Origin: JAWLGW01 sp964569055
GTDB lineage: Bacteria; Planctomycetota; J058
Length of the DNA stretch: 21,027 bases
NCBI GenBank assembly: GCA_964569055.1
Contig: CAZMSZ010000099.1
Span: forward strand, 1 to 21,027
Direction: 5' to 3'
Made by a program: the position numbers and the translations under genes
Notes under the pieces: model-generated
Seen by the model: the letters and a program-made list of their open reading frames with translations, nothing else
The model's database searches: none
Told to the model about the DNA's origin: nothing
Shown: positions 14,486-21,027 of the stretch, in pieces
How positions within the stretch are numbered: position 1 is the first letter of the stretch
Layout of the letters: each line of letters opens with the position of its first letter

Positions 14486-15028
14486 CTACCCGCGGTGCCG
14501 CGCCACCAGCGTGCACAGCGTGTGCATGCCGTCGCCGTCGAGGAACGTCGCGCTCACGTCGCCGAATTGGAGCTCGTCGCCCGAGCGGAGCGCGTGGTCG
14601 CGGTTCGACTCCAGGCGGATCGTGTTGAGGAACGTCCCGTTGGCGGAGCCGTTGTCGAGGAGCAGCCAGCCCCGCCCGGGGGCCTGCTTGATGAAGGCGT
14701 GCAGCTTGGAGACCCGCTGCGACGGCAGGCAGATGTCGTTGTTGTTCGCCCGGCCGACGGTGATCAGCGCCGAGAACGGGTTCCGCTCGCTCTTGGCGAC
14801 GCGGACCACCTGGCTGGCGGCGGTCGCGCCGGCCCAGGCGCCCATGGCGTCGCCCTCGTGGGTCTCGGCCAGGGAGAACGTGACCGTGTTCACGGTGCTG
14901 GTGTCGTCGGGCTCGCGGACGCCGACCCGCACCACCAGCGCGGGCGCGCCGGCGAGGGCGCGCACCAGCGCGGCGCGCCCCTCGGCCTCGAACAGCTTGA
15001 CCAGGTCCCCCAAGGTCTGGGCCGTCAC
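14486..15028 (-). CDS. FHA-domain phosphothreonine-binding protein
   Basis: A 180-residue cytoplasmic protein with an unassigned N-terminal alpha/beta region (1-85) and a C-terminal FHA domain (about 86-178). All FHA signature residues are visible: VGR at 91-93, NND near 96-98, S107 and H110 in RVSKLH, and NG..N at 130-135. FHA domains read phosphothreonine on kinase targets. The gene is divergent from a Ser/Thr kinase gene 143 bp away, which makes the kinase or one of its substrates the likely partner. The GTG at 15026-15028 has GGGAG about 4 nt upstream. A plausible sigma-70 promoter (15071-15098) precedes it. The N-terminal half has no family that I recognise. Confidence 0.92.
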   Translation of the reverse strand: MTAQTLGDLVKLFEAEGRAALVRALAGAPALVVRVGVREPDDTSTVNTVTFSLAETHEGDAMGAWAGATAASQVVRVAKSERNPFSALITVGRANNNDICLPSQRVSKLHAFIKQAPGRGWLLLDNGSANGTFLNTIRLESNRDHALRSGDELQFGDVSATFLDGDGMHTLCTLVARHRG

Positions 15029-15070
15029 GCGCGCTCCCGCGGGCCTCGGACCCCCAAGCCCCGCCTCGCG

Positions 15071-15098
15071 ATGTGAGCACCTGTGCGGGCTACGTCAA
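15071..15098 (-). promoter_or_regulatory. Sigma-70-type promoter candidate for the FHA gene
   Basis: On the minus strand TTGACG (15098-15093) and TCACAT (15076-15071) are separated by 16 nt. The hexamers are A/T-enriched against a GC-rich background. Transcription would start near 15064, about 36 nt before the GTG. Confidence 0.35.
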
Positions 15099-15170
15099 GC
15101 GGGGCCTGCCGCGCCCTGACCTCCGCTTTCCTCGCATCGCCGGGCCTGCTACACCAGGGGTGCGGGTGCG

Positions 15171-16185
15171 ATGGCCGAGCGCGGCGGCCGCCCTCGGGGA
15201 CGCATGGCCTCTCCCGACGAACCGACCTCCCCGGCGAACCTGGCGCGCCGGCTGGCCGAGACCCGGCTGCTCACGCGCCGGGAGCTGCGCGCGGCCCGCG
15301 CCACCAGCGAGGCCGAGCTGCTGGAGTGGGTCCGCCACCACGCCGGCCTCCCCGACGCCCTCGTCGATCGGGTGGTCGCCCGCGAGGAGCTCTCGCTGGG
15401 GCGCTACCAGGTCACGGGCCGGGTCGGCCGCGGCGGCATGGGCGTGGTGCTCTGCGCGCGCGACCCGGCGCTCGGGCGGGACGTGGCCCTCAAGGTCCTC
15501 CCGCCGGCGGCCGGGGAGGCGGAGCTGGCGCGGCTGCGCCGCGAGGCCCGCGCGCTCGCCGCGCTGAACCACCCGCACATCGTGCGGATCTACGACCTCG
15601 ACGAGGTGGACGACACCTCGTTCCTGGTCATGGAGCTGGTGGACGGCCCCTCGCTCGCGCGGCGCCTGAAGGACGGCACCCTCTCGGAGGACGAGGCCTG
15701 GCTGCTCCTCGAGCACGCGGCGGACGCGCTGACGCACGCCGAGCGGCAGGGGATCGTGCACCGCGACCTCAAGCCGGGCAACGTCCTGTGCGCGCGCGAC
15801 GGCGAGCAGGTCCTGTTCCGCCTGTGCGACTTCGGGATCGCCAAGCGAGCGCGCGCCGACGAGGGCTCCCTGACCCAGACCGGCTCCACCCTGGGGACCC
15901 CCTCCTACATGAGCCCCGAGCAGGCCCGCGGCGAGCCGCTCGACGCGCGCAGCGACATGTACTCGCTGGGGCTCACGCTGATCGAGGCCCTCACGGGGAA
16001 GGTCCCGTTCGAGGAGGGGGACCCCGCCATGGCGGTGGTGCTCACGCGTCGCCTGCGGCTCGACGTCCCCGACGTGCGCAAGCTGCGGCCCGAGGTCTCG
16101 GCCGAGCTGGCCGGCGTGATCCAGCAGCTGACCGCGCGCGAGCGCTCGCGTCGCCCGGCGAGCTGGGCCGACGTGCTGGCGCGGG
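15171..16185 (+). CDS. Ser/Thr protein kinase (PknB type), C-terminus lost in assembly gap
   Basis: At least 338 residues. The N-terminal 75 residues are a helical extension (LARRLAETRLLTRRELRAA...). The kinase domain (about 78-338) is complete and looks active: glycine loop GRVGRGGMGVV (83-93), ATP lysine K108 in VALKVL, catalytic D199 in HRDLKPGN, DFG D220, a Thr-rich activation loop (SLTQTGSTLGTPSY), and SPE at 248-250 in place of APE. The open frame runs into the gap, so any transmembrane or sensor part is unseen. The ATG at 15171 follows a TACACC -10-like box (15150-15155) by 15 nt; an ATG at 15204 is an alternative. It is divergent from the FHA gene. It may be one gene with the terpene-cyclase-fold ORF beyond the gap. 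Confidence 0.93.
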
Positions 16186-16285
16186 NNNNNNNNNNNNNNN
16201 NNNNNNNNNNNNNNNNNNNNNNNNNNNNNNNNNNNNNNNNNNNNNNNNNNNNNNNNNNNNNNNNNNNNNNNNNNNNNNNNNNNNN
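16186..16285. other. Assembly gap (100 N) inside or between coding regions
   Basis: Exactly 100 unknown bases, so a placeholder length. The kinase frame is open into it from the left and the cyclase-fold frame is open out of it on the right. Frame comparison across it is meaningless because the true length is unknown. Confidence 0.99.
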
Positions 16286-17901
16286 AGCCTCCCGCCGTCC
16301 CGGCGACCGACTCGCCCCTCGCGCGTCCACCCGAGGCCGCGGCCCAAGACGTGGTCGGGCCCGAGGCGGCGGTGCTGACGTTCCTGGCGGTCGGCGCGCA
16401 CGAGGCTCCTCCCGCGGCGCTCGAGGCCGTGATGGACTGGGAGCTCCTCGCCGCCGAGCCGCGGATCGAGGTCGACGCCGCGACCCTCGCCGCGCGCGTG
16501 CGACGCTGGCTGCTCGAGTCCTACCCGATCCCGATCCCGCGCGAGCTCGCGGCCCGCTCGCTCGAGAGCGAGGTGCACGCGGACCAGGCGCGGGTGCTCC
16601 TGTTCGGGAACGAGCGCAGCGCGTTCCGGCTGGCGCGCCGCGCTGGCGTGTGGCGGATCACCGACTTCCCCGGGCTGGAGGAGGCGGCGCGCAGCGTGCC
16701 CGCCGCGACCGAGCCGACCGAGACCGAGCCGACCGCGACTCCGCCGCGCGAGGAGCCGCCGGCCGAGGCGCCTGCGCCGCCCGCCGCGGAGGTCGTGGAG
16801 GCCGTGCGCGACCCCGAGTGGCGGCAGGCCTTCCCCGAGCGGCTCGCCCCGCGCGAGGGCGGCAGCGCGGAGACCGAGGCCGCGGTGGGCGCGGCGCTGC
16901 AGTGGCTCGTGCGGCATCAGCACCCCGACGGGCGCTGGGACGTGAAGGACTGGCGCGGCCGCTGCCGCGGGATCGGCTGCGTCGGCGGCGGCGAGCACGA
17001 CCTCGGCGACGCGCGCTACGAGGTGGGGGTGACGGCGCTGGCGATCCTGGCGCTGCTCGGGCAGGGGCACGCGCAGGCGGCCGACGGCCCCCTCGGCGCC
17101 GCGGCGGCGCGCGGGCTGCGGTGGCTGCGCGAGCGCCAGCACGCTGAGGGCTGGCTCGGCTACAGCGCGGGCCACGAGGAGTGGATCTACAACCAGGCGA
17201 TCGCGACCCTGGCGCTGAGCGAGGGCTACGGCCTCACGGGCGACCCGACGCTGAAGGACGCGGCGCGCCGGGCGATCGAGGCCTGCGTGCGCTGTCAGAA
17301 CCCCGGCCTGGGCTGGAAGTACGGGATCCGCACCGGCCGCAACGACACCTCGGTGACGGGCTGGATGACGCAGGTCCTGCGGACCGCGGCGCACGTCGGC
17401 CTGCCCGCGCCCCAGAGCGCGGCCGACGGCGCGCTCGCCTGGTTCGAGCGCGCGACCGACGACGAGGGCAGCACCGGCTACGAGACCCCGGGAGGCGGCT
17501 CGAGCTTCTTCGTCGGCCGAGACGCGCTGTTCGACCGCTTCCCGGTCATGACCGCGGTCGCGCTGCTCGGCCGCCTCGAGCTCGGGGAGCGGCGCAGCCA
17601 CCCGCAGGTCCGCGCGGCGATCAAGCGGGTCGCCGCGGCGCCGCCGCGCTGGGAGCCGCGGGCCTACAACTTCTACTACTGGTACTACGGCAGCTACGCC
17701 TTGTTCCAGGCGAGCCCGACCTCGTTCCGCCGCTGGAACGAGGCGCTGCACGCGGCGCTGCTCCCCGCGCAGGTCAAGGGCGCCTGCGCCGACGGCTCGT
17801 GGGACCCGGTCGGCGAGTGGTGCGGCGTGGGCGGGCGCGTGTACGCGACGGCGCTCAACGCGCTCACGCTGGAGGTCTACTACCGCTACCCGCGGCGGTG
17901 A
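16286..17901 (+). CDS. Terpene-cyclase-fold (prenyltransferase/squalene-oxidase repeat) protein, N-terminus in gap
   Basis: At least 538 visible residues, open at the left because of the gap; the GTG at 16351 is only an internal Val. The first part is Pro/Ala-rich, then an alpha/beta region (VLTFLAVGAHEAPP ... VWRITDFPGLEEAA), a Thr/Glu/Pro linker, and from about 16860 an alpha/alpha-barrel repeat domain: ALQWLVRHQHPDGRWDV, YEVGVTALAILALLG, YNQAIATLALSEGYGLTGD, NPGLGWKYGIRTGRNDTSVTG. These repeats resemble proteins abundant in Planctomycetota. The DxDD acid motif of squalene-hopene cyclases is not seen, so cyclase activity is not supported; a structural or binding role is possible. Its stop is 8 bp from the convergent HEAT-protein stop. 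It may be the C-terminal part of a kinase fusion or a separate gene. Confidence 0.85.
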
Positions 17902-17909
17902 GGCGCGGC

Positions 17910-19496
17910 TCAGCGGCGCGACTGCGAGTAGCGCTCCTCGGTCTCGATCAGGAAGTTGACGAGCACGTTCTGGAGCGTGAACTCGTCCTCTTTGGTCCCC
18001 TGCTTGCCGAAGTGGCTGAGGACGTGCACCACGATCCCGCCCTGCGGGCCGTCGTCCTGCTTGCGGCGGCCGCCCGTCCGCGGGCGGCGGCGCCGGCCCC
18101 TGGCCGGCTCGCTCGCGGCCTCGCCGGGGGCGAACGTGATCGCGACCGCGCGCTGGTCGGCGCCCACGTCCTCGGCGAGGGCCTGGCTGGCGAGGAGCAC
18201 CGTCACCCGCGCGGAGTCGAGGATCTGGATCGCCGGGCTCTTGTCGTCCACCTTCCACTGCGCGCCGGCCTGGCGCGTGACCGAGCTGCCCCCGCCGCCG
18301 CTCACCAGCACGCCGCGCAGGAGCGAGCTGCCGGTGCTGCCGGGGACCGGCGCGTAGTCGACGTGCCGCTCGGTCAGGACGGTGCCCGGCTTGACGAGCT
18401 CGGGCCAGGCGCGCGAGGTGAGCTCGTACAAGCCCCAGTCCTCGGTGAACACCGAGCCGCCCTCGCCCACGAACTTCACGATCCGCGCGATCGCGGCCTC
18501 GCTCAGCTCGTCGCTGGAGAGGTCGTGCTTGTCGCAGCCGGTGCACTGCGGGAGCCGCCCCTCCCCGACCGTGCCGGGCTTGCAGGTGGGGCACTTGCAG
18601 AGGTTCCCGTAGAAGTTGCAGTTGAGGATCAGCGCCGCGACCCCGTCGAGCGCCTTCTCCATGTCGGCCATGAAGGCGCGCTTGAGCATGGCCTCGTGGC
18701 GCACCTCCAGGCGCTTCAGCATGGCGTCGATCTGATCGAAGTTCTCGACCTCCCCGCGCAGCACGAGCACCTTGCCCTTGCGCGTGACGCTCCCCAGGGC
18801 CCCGCGCCGCGCGGCGTCGAGCTCGTCCTTCACCGTCCCGGTGCTGCCGCCGTCCTTCTTCTTGCCGCGCTCGGCGAACGCCTTGTCGCGGTTCGCCTGC
18901 CACCAGCCCTCCCAGTTGAGGAGGTCGCCCATGTCCTCGCCGAACATGCCGATCAGCGCCGCCTTGGCCCGCCGCCCGAGCGCGCTCCCCTCCTTCTCCT
19001 CGCGGCGCAGCACCTCGAGCAGCAGGTCGACCGCCTCGGGCCGCTCGAGCTCGCCCACCCGGTCGCAGGCCATGAGGCCCAGCGGGTGCCCCCGCTTGTC
19101 GAGCAGGCGACGGTAGACCTCGAGCGTGCCCTCGGCCCGGTTGTTCTGCAGCGCGAACAGGAGGTCGCTGGCCTGCGGCGCCTCGCCCTTGCGCAAGAGG
19201 AAGTCGCCGATCGCGTCGAGCGCGTCGGGGTCGGTCAGCTTGGCGGTGGCCGCGGTGAGCTGCCAGTAGGGACCGGGCGGGTCCTGCGGGGCGCTGACCA
19301 CGAGGTCGAGCAGCCCCTTGGCGGCGGCGCGCCCGCCCTCCGCGACCACGGCGCTCAGCGCGCGCTCGAGCGCGGCGGCGTCCTTGCTCTCCAGGGCCGC
19401 TTCGGCCGCCTTGAGCTCGGCGCGCAGGCTCCCGGCCGCCGCCGGGGCGGCCAACGCGAGCAGCAGGACACCACTGAGCAGCGCGGGGCGGGGCAT
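17910..19496 (-). CDS. Secreted HEAT-like repeat protein with a cysteine cluster and amidotransferase-like domain
   Basis: A 528-residue exported protein of unknown function. A signal peptide (core LLSGVLLLALAAPAAA) is followed by helical repeats (about 22-210) resembling HEAT repeats, with a Trp-rich LLNWEGWWQANRDKAF segment typical of planctomycete repeat proteins. After a Lys/Gly linker comes an alpha/beta domain (about 230-410) in which a strand LILNC is followed by a cysteine cluster: C293, then C300-x-C302-x2-C305-x12-C318-x2-C321. IARIVKFVGEGGSVFTEDW then resembles the core of class I amidotransferase-like or DUF4159-like folds. A very basic patch (GRRRRPRTGGRRKQ) and a final strand-helix complete it. 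The ATG at 19494-19496 has GGAGGTG 5-6 nt upstream. A TACCAT box is at 19517-19522. It follows the 41-residue microprotein gene on the same strand. Confidence 0.82.
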   Translation of the reverse strand: MPRPALLSGVLLLALAAPAAAGSLRAELKAAEAALESKDAAALERALSAVVAEGGRAAAKGLLDLVVSAPQDPPGPYWQLTAATAKLTDPDALDAIGDFLLRKGEAPQASDLLFALQNNRAEGTLEVYRRLLDKRGHPLGLMACDRVGELERPEAVDLLLEVLRREEKEGSALGRRAKAALIGMFGEDMGDLLNWEGWWQANRDKAFAERGKKKDGGSTGTVKDELDAARRGALGSVTRKGKVLVLRGEVENFDQIDAMLKRLEVRHEAMLKRAFMADMEKALDGVAALILNCNFYGNLCKCPTCKPGTVGEGRLPQCTGCDKHDLSSDELSEAAIARIVKFVGEGGSVFTEDWGLYELTSRAWPELVKPGTVLTERHVDYAPVPGSTGSSLLRGVLVSGGGGSSVTRQAGAQWKVDDKSPAIQILDSARVTVLLASQALAEDVGADQRAVAITFAPGEAASEPARGRRRRPRTGGRRKQDDGPQGGIVVHVLSHFGKQGTKEDEFTLQNVLVNFLIETEERYSQSRR

Positions 19497-19559
19497 GGGG
19501 CACCTCCGGGCGGCTCATGGTAGCGCGCGACGCTGCTGGCCGGAGGCGCGCGGCGCGGA

Positions 19560-19685
19560 TCAGGCCAGCACGCCGAGCAGCCACCACTCGAACGAGACCG
19601 CGCCCAGCAGGAGGCCGGCGGCGGCGAGGTAGGCGCGCTGAACGTTGCTGCGGGCGTCGCGGACGATCATGGAGCGGGTGGTCAT
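19560..19685 (-). CDS. 41-residue membrane microprotein
   Basis: A short gene with good signals. The ATG at 19683-19685 has AGGAG about 10 nt upstream and ends at a TGA at 19560-19562. The product has a polar N-terminus (MTTRSMIVRDARSNVQR) and one hydrophobic helix (AYLAAAGLLLGAVSFEWWLLGVLA), so it is a probable single-pass inner-membrane peptide with its N-terminus inside. No family is recognised. A sigma-54-type element (19716-19730) ends 30 nt before the ATG and an inverted repeat lies further upstream. The secreted HEAT-like protein gene begins 63 nt downstream on the same strand and could be cotranscribed. Evidence for translation is only the ribosome site, sensible hydrophobicity and promoter placement; conservation needs checking. 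Confidence 0.6.
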   Translation of the reverse strand: MTTRSMIVRDARSNVQRAYLAAAGLLLGAVSFEWWLLGVLA

Positions 19686-19715
19686 GGGGGGTGTCTCCTG
19701 TTCGCACGTCCCTCA

Positions 19716-19730
19716 AGCAAGCACCCTGCC
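19716..19730 (-). promoter_or_regulatory. Sigma-54-type promoter candidate (GGCAG-N5-TTGCT)
   Basis: On the minus strand GGCAG-GGTGC-TTGCT has exact GG-N10-GC spacing, a perfect TTGCT and four of five bases of GGCAC. Transcription would start near 19704, just ahead of the AGGAG site and ATG of the 41-residue gene. The geometry is nearly the same as at 8304-8318. Confidence 0.55.
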
Positions 19731-19783
19731 CCTCCAGCCGCCGACGTAACCCCAGACGAGAGCACGTCCGAGCGGACCGGGGT

Positions 19784-19799
19784 GGGGTCGCTCGACCCC
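19784..19799. promoter_or_regulatory. Perfect 7-2-7 inverted repeat in the divergent region
   Basis: GGGGTCG-CT-CGACCCC, centred 74 bp upstream of the -12 GC of the minus-strand promoter at 19716-19730, and about 58 bp before the ATG of the plus-strand gene at 19850. It is a candidate enhancer site for a sigma-54 activator or an operator for the divergent gene. Confidence 0.4.
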
Positions 19800-19838
19800 C
19801 CGCTGCGGCGCCCCCCCGCCCCCTTCGCAGGGGCGATC

Positions 19839-19844
19839 TACCCT
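19839..19844 (+). promoter_or_regulatory. TACCCT -10-like box, possible leaderless transcript
   Basis: TACCCT ends 5 nt before the ATG at 19850, and no Shine-Dalgarno sequence precedes that ATG. Transcription starting 6-7 nt after the box would begin at the start codon itself. No clear -35 element is seen. Confidence 0.28.
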
Positions 19845-19849
19845 CCGGC

Positions 19850-20911
19850 ATGAGCTTGATCGAGCGCCTGCGGGCGCGCCTGGGCGAGCCCGCCGCCAGC
19901 TTCCAGCTGCAGGGGGAGGACCTGTGGCTCCTCCCCGTGGCGGACCTCGCCGCCGCGGGCGAGGCCTACGCGCGCGCCCTGCGCGAGGTGCCGCCCCGGC
20001 TGCGCCCCGCGCTCGAGGCCGAACACCGCGCGCTGCATGCCCGGATCCACCGCTGGCTCCGCCGCTACAACCGAGACATCCACCAGCGCCTGGCGGGCTA
20101 CGCCGCGCTCGGCCGGCTGGTCCACTTCGAGTACCCCTGGCCGGTGGTGGCCATGCTCGGCCTGTGCACCGTCCTCGACGGGCTCGGCACCATGCGCGTC
20201 TACAACCTGCTCGGCCGCGCGGCCGCGCGGCTCGGATTGCCCCTGGTCGAGCGGGTCAGCGAGCGCCTGGACGACGTGCTCCGCCGCACCAACCGCGGGA
20301 TCTTCGCGGACTCGACCCCGCTGGTCCTGTTCGCGCTGCGCTGCCACGAGCTGCGCGCCCATGGCGAGGAGCCCCTCGCCGCCGCGCTCCTCGAAGGCCC
20401 GCCCCCGCCGCTGTTCGACGAGCAGGCGCGCGACCTCGCTCGCCGGCTCTACGCGGCCCTCGCCCTGCCCGACCCGCGCGAGCGGTTCGGGACCCTCGCC
20501 GCCCTGACGCTCGACCACTTCGGCCGCGAGCAAGCGATCTTCACCCACCAGCTCGGCGCACGCCCCGACCGGACGCCCCGCCCGTACGCCTCCGCGGTCG
20601 AAGCCCGAATCGCCAACCCCAGCCGCGTGCGCGCCCCCTGCGTGGTCTGGGGCCTGCGCGGCCGCCGCCTCACCTTCCGCGACCGCGCGCTCCCCGCCGG
20701 GTTCGACATGCGCGACCACGCCGCCCGCGTGGAGCTGTTCGGCGAGCTGTTCGTGCGCTCGATCACCACCGACCTGCTCGACTACCAAGCCGCCGTCGAC
20801 TACGCCCTCACCCGCTTCGGCACCCCCGCGGAGCGCTACGCCGTCACCCCCCCACCCGGCGGCGCCCCCGCCCCACCCGAGGCAGACTGGGCGGCGTTGG
20901 CGGTGGGGTGA
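19850..20911 (+). CDS. Unrecognised soluble, mostly helical protein
   Basis: A 353-residue protein with no signal peptide and no family that I recognise. It is rich in Arg, Leu and Ala, with several amphipathic helices. Notable segments are an N-terminal MSLIERLRARLGEP, an Arg/His-rich stretch (HARIHRWLRRYNRDIHQRL, about 63-81), a moderately hydrophobic WPVVAMLGLCTVLDGLGTMRVYNLLG (about 100-125) that could be a buried helix, and a Pro-rich C-terminal tail (TPPPGGAPAPPEADW). The ATG at 19850 lacks a ribosome-binding site. The frame is open further upstream, but an earlier start would overlap the divergent promoter region and add low-complexity Arg/Ala sequence, so 19850 is preferred. Base composition and codon bias over the whole frame look coding. 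It is divergent from the 41-residue gene. Confidence 0.75.
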   Translation: MSLIERLRARLGEPAASFQLQGEDLWLLPVADLAAAGEAYARALREVPPRLRPALEAEHRALHARIHRWLRRYNRDIHQRLAGYAALGRLVHFEYPWPVVAMLGLCTVLDGLGTMRVYNLLGRAAARLGLPLVERVSERLDDVLRRTNRGIFADSTPLVLFALRCHELRAHGEEPLAAALLEGPPPPLFDEQARDLARRLYAALALPDPRERFGTLAALTLDHFGREQAIFTHQLGARPDRTPRPYASAVEARIANPSRVRAPCVVWGLRGRRLTFRDRALPAGFDMRDHAARVELFGELFVRSITTDLLDYQAAVDYALTRFGTPAERYAVTPPPGGAPAPPEADWAALAVG

Positions 20912-21027
20912 AGGGCGAGTCCGACGCCGACTCGTACCGCATCGGCGGACCGCCGCTCACGTCGAGCCCGGGCCAGGAGGAGGGCGGGGGGGCGCCGCGC
21001 GCAGTTCGGGCGCGCGGTTCGCCCGAT
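20912..21027. other. Terminal stretch without an assignable gene
   Basis: 116 bp after the last stop to the window end. It is GC-rich with runs of G and alternating CG. Minus-strand frames are open here, so the 3' end of a gene beyond the window is possible, but nothing is recognisable. No terminator hairpin with a T-tract is visible. Confidence 0.5.

Noticed and set aside
16286..17901. Squalene-hopene cyclase
   Set aside because: The alpha/alpha-barrel repeats fit the fold, but the catalytic DxDD motif is not found and the repeat style is that of uncharacterised planctomycete proteins.
16042..19851. 1269-codon minus-strand open frame spanning an N gap
   Set aside because: It crosses unknown bases and overlaps three better-supported genes. 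Its composition is low complexity with no motif.
20912..21027. 3' end of a minus-strand gene entering from the right edge
   Set aside because: A minus-strand frame is open and would stop inside the end of the 19850-20911 gene, but the peptide is low complexity and too short to judge.

Overview
The window is a very GC-rich, gene-dense bacterial scaffold piece with two 100-N assembly gaps (7264-7363 and 16186-16285). Codon third positions are almost all G or C, GTG and TTG starts are frequent, and intergenic gaps are short. The best lineage guess is Planctomycetota: there is an N-terminally extended Ser/Thr kinase, a terpene-cyclase-fold protein of the type common in that phylum, and a secreted HEAT-repeat protein with a Trp-rich insert. 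Myxococcota or a related phylum is a realistic alternative. No tRNA, rRNA, CRISPR array, transposase or phage gene was found.

Layout. 1-3026 (minus): a double-domain universal stress protein (USP), a GNAT acetyltransferase and an NtrC-type sigma-54 activator cut by the window edge. 3225-5005 (plus): two more double-domain USPs, divergent from the first across a 198-bp region holding a perfect palindrome. 5090-7257 (plus): a single-pass membrane protein translationally coupled to a TrkH-type potassium transporter subunit. 7369-8109 (minus): a multi-pass membrane protein. 8347-9267 (plus): a secreted duplicated-domain protein behind a strong sigma-54 promoter match. 9278-11208 (minus): an M48 metalloprotease lipoprotein and a rhomboid protease. 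11306-14466 (plus): a HAD phosphatase / P-loop ATPase fusion, an OsmC peroxidase and a pirin. 14486-15028 (minus): an FHA protein, divergent from a Ser/Thr kinase (15171 into the second gap). 16286-17901 (plus): a terpene-cyclase-fold protein whose start lies in or before that gap. 17910-19685 (minus): a secreted HEAT/cysteine-cluster protein and, upstream of it, an unlisted 41-residue membrane microprotein. 19850-20911 (plus): an unrecognised soluble protein.

Common theme. Most of the recognisable genes concern stress and envelope homeostasis: six USP domains, a possible USP-modifying acetyltransferase, K+ uptake, peroxide defence, membrane and periplasmic proteolysis, and phospho-signalling. 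The most interesting regulatory signal is a set of GG-N10-GC (sigma-54 type) elements. Three of them end 28, 29 and 30 nt before start codons. Two of those have an inverted repeat centred exactly 74 bp upstream of the -12 GC, as expected for an activator such as the one encoded at 1-1439. This link is inferred from sequence only.
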